Source: JAOZTV01 sp965371805
GTDB taxonomy: Bacteria; Acidobacteriota; Aminicenantia; UBA2199
DNA length: 64,000 nt
Direction of reading: 5' to 3'
Assembly: GCA_965371805.1 (NCBI GenBank)
Contig: CBDUZW010000007.1
Span: 56,597 to 120,596, forward strand
In this document: one piece after another, positions 59,731-64,000 of the stretch
Layout: each line of letters begins with the position of its first letter
Position numbering within the stretch: position 1 is the first letter of the stretch
Notes under the pieces: generated by a model
Database searches by the model: none
What the model saw: only the letters and a program-made list of their open reading frames with translations
Told to the model about the DNA's origin: nothing
Position numbers and translations under genes: made by a program

Positions 59731-61926
59731 TTATTGATCTTTATCAAATAGATCACTTACTTCAGCTAAAGTTAAAGTATTCTTATATACTTTTATCTCA
59801 TCAATATAACCCACAAATCTTGAACTTCCATTTCGGTATGATCCGAAATTAAAGTCTCCATTATTAACCGTATTTGAAGATGCCCTCAATGTAGCCCTTA
59901 TAGAAGTAATTAATGGGTCTGTAACAGAGCTGGATAATTCGGTTATATAAATTTTAACCCTTGATGCAGGTATAGTCGTATTCCCCGTAATACCGCTTCC
60001 ATCATATGTAAGGGCTACATGGTACCATCTATTTGTGAGTATTTCAGTATTATTCAATACATGAATTCTCCTACCGTTATTATTCCCATTTTGCCTCATG
60101 GTAAAATTGACTGCAAAATTATTACTACCCACTTCCTTAACATCTAAAAACCAACCTCGACCATTATTTCCATTTGAAATTTTAGATATTAGCGTATATT
60201 CTCTGTTGGTATTAATAGAAGGCATTTTAAACCAGAGGGAGATTGAAAACTGATCTGTTGGCTCAAAATCAAAATCATCTCCAAATTCTACATATCCGTT
60301 ATTGCCCCCATCGCAGTAAATGGCCTTTCCCCGGATATTATTAGTATCCCATAAACGGTCAATATTATTCATATTTACCAGTGTACCATTTATTTCCGGA
60401 GCATAATTTAGAAAACCGGATCCATACACAGTGGGACCATCCCCCTCTTCAAAGGACCACCAGACAAATTCACCAGTGGCAACCGGGGGTATTTCATGAA
60501 CCAGAAGATGATGAAAACTTGTATAGTGGTTTCCATCCCAGCTTCTCAAACCCGGCATTCCGTCTGTAAATGCGTTATCTGTAAAATTAAATCTCTCTAT
60601 ACCGTCAACCTTAATAATATGCCTTAATCCCGTAACAGTTATTGAAATCTGATGAGATGACTCAAAAACATCAGGGAATTCTGCAAGACTCATAATACGA
60701 GTTTGAAATGGAGCTTGTTCCTCTCCGCTATAAACTCTTCTAACGACAAAAGCAACTCTTCCTCCACTGGTAAGCCCCGGATCATATTGAAAACAATATC
60801 CGGAAATTAGTTCCTGTCCATCACTTCTATAGTAGATGCCATAACCTCTCCCCTGATGTAAGGTTGCATTTACCTCCAGTCTGTAATCTTCCCAGTCGGC
60901 TCTACCAAAAGCAGCTCTATGCTCTCCATCGCCTTCTGCCCAGAAATTTCCATTATTGTCAGAAGCCCATGTTGCTCCTGGAATAATTGAGTTTATAGGT
61001 GAATATGAAGCTGAATCGGGATCTGGTTCATCAGTACTATAGAAGGTTCTTTCAAAAAAAGGAGCATCAGGTGTAGTTGAGTCTCCATAAAAATTGACAT
61101 TAAAAGGAGATCCCCCATTGAGGCTGGCAATTTTATGATATTCGTTATCAGCGGTAGCGAAATATCTATGGCCCACAGGGATTTTAATACCAGGCGCAGG
61201 AGTCTGGGTTCCATATACACCCAATGCTGTTGTTATAGTTGTAGTAAAAATGGTTCCAGTTCCATCAGGATAGTGTATATTTAAATCTTCATTATCATAT
61301 GTTGTTATAACATCCCTGCTATTTTTGTATTTAAACTCACCTTGAACATATGTCCATACTTCATTTTCTTTGATTTTTAATTCATCGATATCATCATCAT
61401 TTGGATTTAAGCGGTCATAGATACCATCCTCTCCCCCACTGGCTATAGTTACAGGCCAGGCAATAGATGCCAGAGTACCGATAGGATTGCCATTATTATC
61501 ATGGTAAAAAAAAGGATTCCCCCATGCATCAAGAGTGGCAACATAAGCTCCATTATTCTGATTGTCTTTCAGATAGGGACCTCGCCACCCAAACCATACA
61601 TTATTTTGCTTAATAAATGAAGGATATGCTCCCTGTTCAAAAAGATCTATCAGACTTGCAGGCAGTACACCAAGATCTCCAATAAAGCCAAAGGAACTTC
61701 TAACTTTATTAATCAAAATATCTGGATTCCCAACAATCACATTCTTGAGATTATGGATTTTTTTAGTAGTAATATTTATTCTATTTACAGGTACTTTTTG
61801 TAAAAACAGGGGAATCGCAATCGTTACTGCAACTGTAATAACCAGGACAATAAGCATTACAGCAATGGCAGCAATTCCAGAATTTTTTTGTTTTTTTTCT
61901 TTGTTATTTCTCATCCTAACCCACAT
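59731..61926 (-). CDS. Pseudopilin-like protein with C-terminal LamG/concanavalin domain
   Basis: 731 residues; a second start, MRNNKEKKQ, lies four codons on. A pilin-like hydrophobic N-terminus follows the basic leader, SGIAAIAVMLIVLVITVAVT, but without the usual Glu5. Residues about 95-190 look like the GspG end region (YLKDNQNNGAYVATLDAWGN, then SGGEDGIYDRLNPND). A middle beta domain (about 270-470) has AAFGRADWEDYRLEVNATLH. The last part (about 520-720) is a LamG domain: FSISLWFKMPSINTNREYTL, NRWYHVALTYDGSG, GYIDEIKVYKN. It may be a large minor pseudopilin or adhesin tip. Confidence 0.75.
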   Translation of the reverse strand: MWVRMRNNKEKKQKNSGIAAIAVMLIVLVITVAVTIAIPLFLQKVPVNRINITTKKIHNLKNVIVGNPDILINKVRSSFGFIGDLGVLPASLIDLFEQGAYPSFIKQNNVWFGWRGPYLKDNQNNGAYVATLDAWGNPFFYHDNNGNPIGTLASIAWPVTIASGGEDGIYDRLNPNDDDIDELKIKENEVWTYVQGEFKYKNSRDVITTYDNEDLNIHYPDGTGTIFTTTITTALGVYGTQTPAPGIKIPVGHRYFATADNEYHKIASLNGGSPFNVNFYGDSTTPDAPFFERTFYSTDEPDPDSASYSPINSIIPGATWASDNNGNFWAEGDGEHRAAFGRADWEDYRLEVNATLHQGRGYGIYYRSDGQELISGYCFQYDPGLTSGGRVAFVVRRVYSGEEQAPFQTRIMSLAEFPDVFESSHQISITVTGLRHIIKVDGIERFNFTDNAFTDGMPGLRSWDGNHYTSFHHLLVHEIPPVATGEFVWWSFEEGDGPTVYGSGFLNYAPEINGTLVNMNNIDRLWDTNNIRGKAIYCDGGNNGYVEFGDDFDFEPTDQFSISLWFKMPSINTNREYTLISKISNGNNGRGWFLDVKEVGSNNFAVNFTMRQNGNNNGRRIHVLNNTEILTNRWYHVALTYDGSGITGNTTIPASRVKIYITELSSSVTDPLITSIRATLRASSNTVNNGDFNFGSYRNGSSRFVGYIDEIKVYKNTLTLAEVSDLFDKDQ

Positions 61927-62181
61927 GATGTTAATATGAAGTTTGACTATTATTATTGTTCATAGTCATTTTATCTTCATAAATTTGATTCTAAATGAAT
62001 GAAATTGAGAAGTCAACACCTGTTTAAATGATTTTTACTTTTTTAAGGATCAACTGATAAAAAAACAGGTGATTTTAATAATTTACGCTACTTCCAGAAT
62101 TCCGCTATTGACAAAAGGTAAGCTATAAATTATAACTATATTTAATTAAAAAAAAAATTATTGTTTTGGAGGATTTACTAT

Positions 62182-63885
62182 ATGAGTAATATTGGAAATT
62201 ATGAAGAAAGGTATGAAAATTTCACATGGGATCTGGCAAAAGCTGAACTTGGATATAAGGATGGAGACAGTATCAACATTGCTGAATACTGTTCTGACAG
62301 AATTTGTAATTTAGGAAATGGAGAAAAAACATCTCTGATCTGGCAGGGAAATGCGGGTCAAACTAAAAAATATTCTTTTAATGATCTTAGATTATTAACG
62401 AACACTTTTGGATCATTTTTAAATGGATTAGGGCTTAAAAACGGAGATAGAATAAGTTTATTTCTAGACAAAGTACCTGAATTATATATTGGATTCCTGG
62501 GAATCCTGAAAATGGGTGGAGTTGCCCAACCGCTCTTTTCTGCATTTGGAGGAGAATCACTTCATACCAGATTAGAGGATGGAGGCACAAGTGCTATTAT
62601 TACCCAGAAAAAACATATTGGTAAAGTTAGAAAAATCATAAATGAGCTTCCGGAACTTAAACATATTATACTGATTGACGATGATGAAAAAAAGCCACTG
62701 AGAGAAAGGGAAGCTGCCTTCTCAATGGATAAAGCAGAAAAAGTTGAGAATTATGAAGCTTATAAAACAAACGCCGAAAGTCCATCAGTATTACATTATA
62801 CTTCTGGAACTACCGGCAAACCCAAAGGCGCTCAACATGTACATTATTCATTAATATCACAGTATATTACAGCAAAATATGTGCTTGATCTAAAAGAAGA
62901 TGATATTTACTGGTGCACAGCAGATCCAGGTTGGGTAACAGGAACTTCTTATGGAATAATTGGAGCCTGGGCAAATGGGATAACACAATGTGTCCTGGAT
63001 GCTGGTTTTAAATCAGATAGCTGGTACAAATTTATTGAAGAACAAAAGATCACAATCTGGTATTCTGCACCGACTGCTATTAGGTCTCTTATGAAAGATG
63101 GGAAAGAAGTTGCTGATCAATATAATCTTTCATCTTTAAGACATCTCTGCAGTGTTGGTGAACCTCTAAATGCTGAGGCGGTATTATGGTCAACAGATAC
63201 ATATGGACTCACATTTCATGATACTTACTGGCAAACAGAGACAGGCAGCATGATGATCTGTAATTATCCTGGAATGAAGATAAAACCTGGCTCCATGGGA
63301 AAACCATTTCCCGGAATTGAAGCGACTGTTGTTGATATAAAAACGCATGAACCTATAACGGAACCTGGAATTGTTGGACTAATAGCTTGTAAACCAGGAT
63401 GGCCTGCAATGTTCAGAACTTACTGGAATAATAAAGAAGTGTATGATAGTAAATTCAAGAATGGATGGTATATATGCGGAGACAGAGCCAGCATTGATGA
63501 GGACGGATATTACTGGTTTGTAGGAAGAGATGATGATGTAATTAATACAGGTGGTCATCTTGTTGGTCCATTTGAGATCGAATCAGCACTTCTTGAACAT
63601 GAAGCAGTTGCAGAATCAGCAGTAATTGGAAAACCCGATCCGGTTAATATGGAAGTGGTAAAAGCATTTATTGCATTAAAACCGGGTTTTGAAGGATCAG
63701 ATATGCTTGATCTTAATATAATGAACTTTATCAGAAAAAAACTCTCTCCACTGGCAATGCCGCAGGAAATTGAATTTGTTGACTCTCTGCCAAAAACAAG
63801 GAGTGGAAAAATAATGAGAAGAATGCTTAAGGCTAAAGAATGGGGTGAAGAAATTGGTGATACATCTACATTAGAAGATGATTAA
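62182..63885 (+). CDS. acsA: Acetyl-CoA synthetase (AMP-forming)
   Basis: The start is set at ATG 62182 because GGAGG lies upstream of it; the frame extends seven codons further to a TTG. The 567-residue protein is the shorter AcsA type. Motifs: YTSGTTGKPKGAQHVHYSL (P-loop), WCTADPGWVTGTSYGIIGAW, TYWQTETGSMM and the C-terminal lysine in PKTRSGKIMRRMLK, the acetylation site that controls these enzymes. It converts acetate, ATP and CoA to acetyl-CoA, AMP and PPi. It stands alone in the visible window. Confidence 0.93.
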   Translation: MSNIGNYEERYENFTWDLAKAELGYKDGDSINIAEYCSDRICNLGNGEKTSLIWQGNAGQTKKYSFNDLRLLTNTFGSFLNGLGLKNGDRISLFLDKVPELYIGFLGILKMGGVAQPLFSAFGGESLHTRLEDGGTSAIITQKKHIGKVRKIINELPELKHIILIDDDEKKPLREREAAFSMDKAEKVENYEAYKTNAESPSVLHYTSGTTGKPKGAQHVHYSLISQYITAKYVLDLKEDDIYWCTADPGWVTGTSYGIIGAWANGITQCVLDAGFKSDSWYKFIEEQKITIWYSAPTAIRSLMKDGKEVADQYNLSSLRHLCSVGEPLNAEAVLWSTDTYGLTFHDTYWQTETGSMMICNYPGMKIKPGSMGKPFPGIEATVVDIKTHEPITEPGIVGLIACKPGWPAMFRTYWNNKEVYDSKFKNGWYICGDRASIDEDGYYWFVGRDDDVINTGGHLVGPFEIESALLEHEAVAESAVIGKPDPVNMEVVKAFIALKPGFEGSDMLDLNIMNFIRKKLSPLAMPQEIEFVDSLPKTRSGKIMRRMLKAKEWGEEIGDTSTLEDD

Positions 63886-63942
63886 GCTTCTATCTTAAGA
63901 TGTGATATTCTCTCATTTAATTTATATAATGGACTATTTCTC

Positions 63943-64000
63943 AGGTCGTGTTGCATCATAAAAAAAACACTATAAACGATAGGTCGTTGCTTCATAAAAA
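63943..64000. repeat. Direct repeat at the right edge
   Basis: AGGTCGTGTTGCATCATAAA (63943-63962) and AGGTCGTTGCTTCATAAAAA (63981-64000) start 38 bp apart and differ by a two-base deletion and one substitution. More copies may lie beyond the window. Confidence 0.4.

Overview
This is a low-GC (roughly one third G+C by eye) chromosomal segment of a diderm bacterium. An outer membrane with lipid A is implied by bamA, a Skp/OmpH chaperone, fabZ and lpxA in one operon, by two or three outer-membrane beta-barrel proteins and by several lipoproteins. Hcp, a FeoA-FeoB ferrous iron transporter and MobA suggest an anaerobic or microaerobic life. Secreted peptidases, a para-aminobenzoyl-glutamate/peptide-type transporter, an acyl-CoA carboxylase-like operon and acetyl-CoA synthetase suggest growth on peptides and short acids. 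The phylum cannot be fixed from the window. The cyclophilin-FKBP double immunophilin is known from Treponema and Bacteroidetes-type bacteria, so a spirochaete-like or candidate-phylum organism is possible.

Layout. 1-3 kb: a MocR regulator running off the left edge, divergent from a LysE-type exporter and a class V aminotransferase. 3-9.4 kb: leftward operon bamA-ompH-fabZ-lpxA-Gfo/Idh dehydrogenase, then a serine hydrolase. 9.5-17.7 kb: peptide use, with a DPP-IV-like peptidase and an operon of outer-membrane barrel, prolyl oligopeptidase, small four-cysteine membrane protein and AbgT transporter. 17.8-22.3 kb: hcp with an HcpR-like operator and a terminator, YchJ, a self-regulated XRE/membrane-protein pair, and a zinc-ribbon/PDZ membrane protein. 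22.4-26 kb: carboxyltransferase, biotin-carboxylase-like protein and biotin carrier; the middle protein has lost the residues that do the chemistry. 26-35 kb: a run of exported proteins (alpha/beta hydrolase, a gene remnant, beta-propeller, metallo-beta-lactamase fold, DUF1080-like, and a 1023-residue Ntn hydrolase).

35-50 kb is mostly housekeeping: yhbY, mobA, a 44-codon ORF, pepP, a porin with a consensus promoter, an AbrB/PIN toxin-antitoxin-like pair, feoAB with its small Cys-rich partner, a double immunophilin lipoprotein, an OFA-type MFS transporter, an M23 peptidase with a lipoprotein, queF, plsC and vanZ. 50-53 kb is a decayed spot: two copies of a palindromic repeat beside tRNA-Leu, short repeats shared between two places, two broken genes with in-frame stops, and an intact RhuM-family gene. 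54-62 kb holds envelope proteins of unknown role (HEAT-repeat protein, SUMF1-fold protein, lipoprotein, pseudopilin-LamG fusion). acsA and a short direct repeat close the window.

The observations I rate highest are the catalytically degenerate biotin carboxylase in an otherwise normal carboxylase operon, the twin palindromic element next to the tRNA, the Ntn-hydrolase/M1-like fusion, and the porin-prolyl oligopeptidase-4Cys-AbgT operon. Several starts were moved from the longest reading frame to an internal ATG with a good ribosome binding site; each is explained in its entry.
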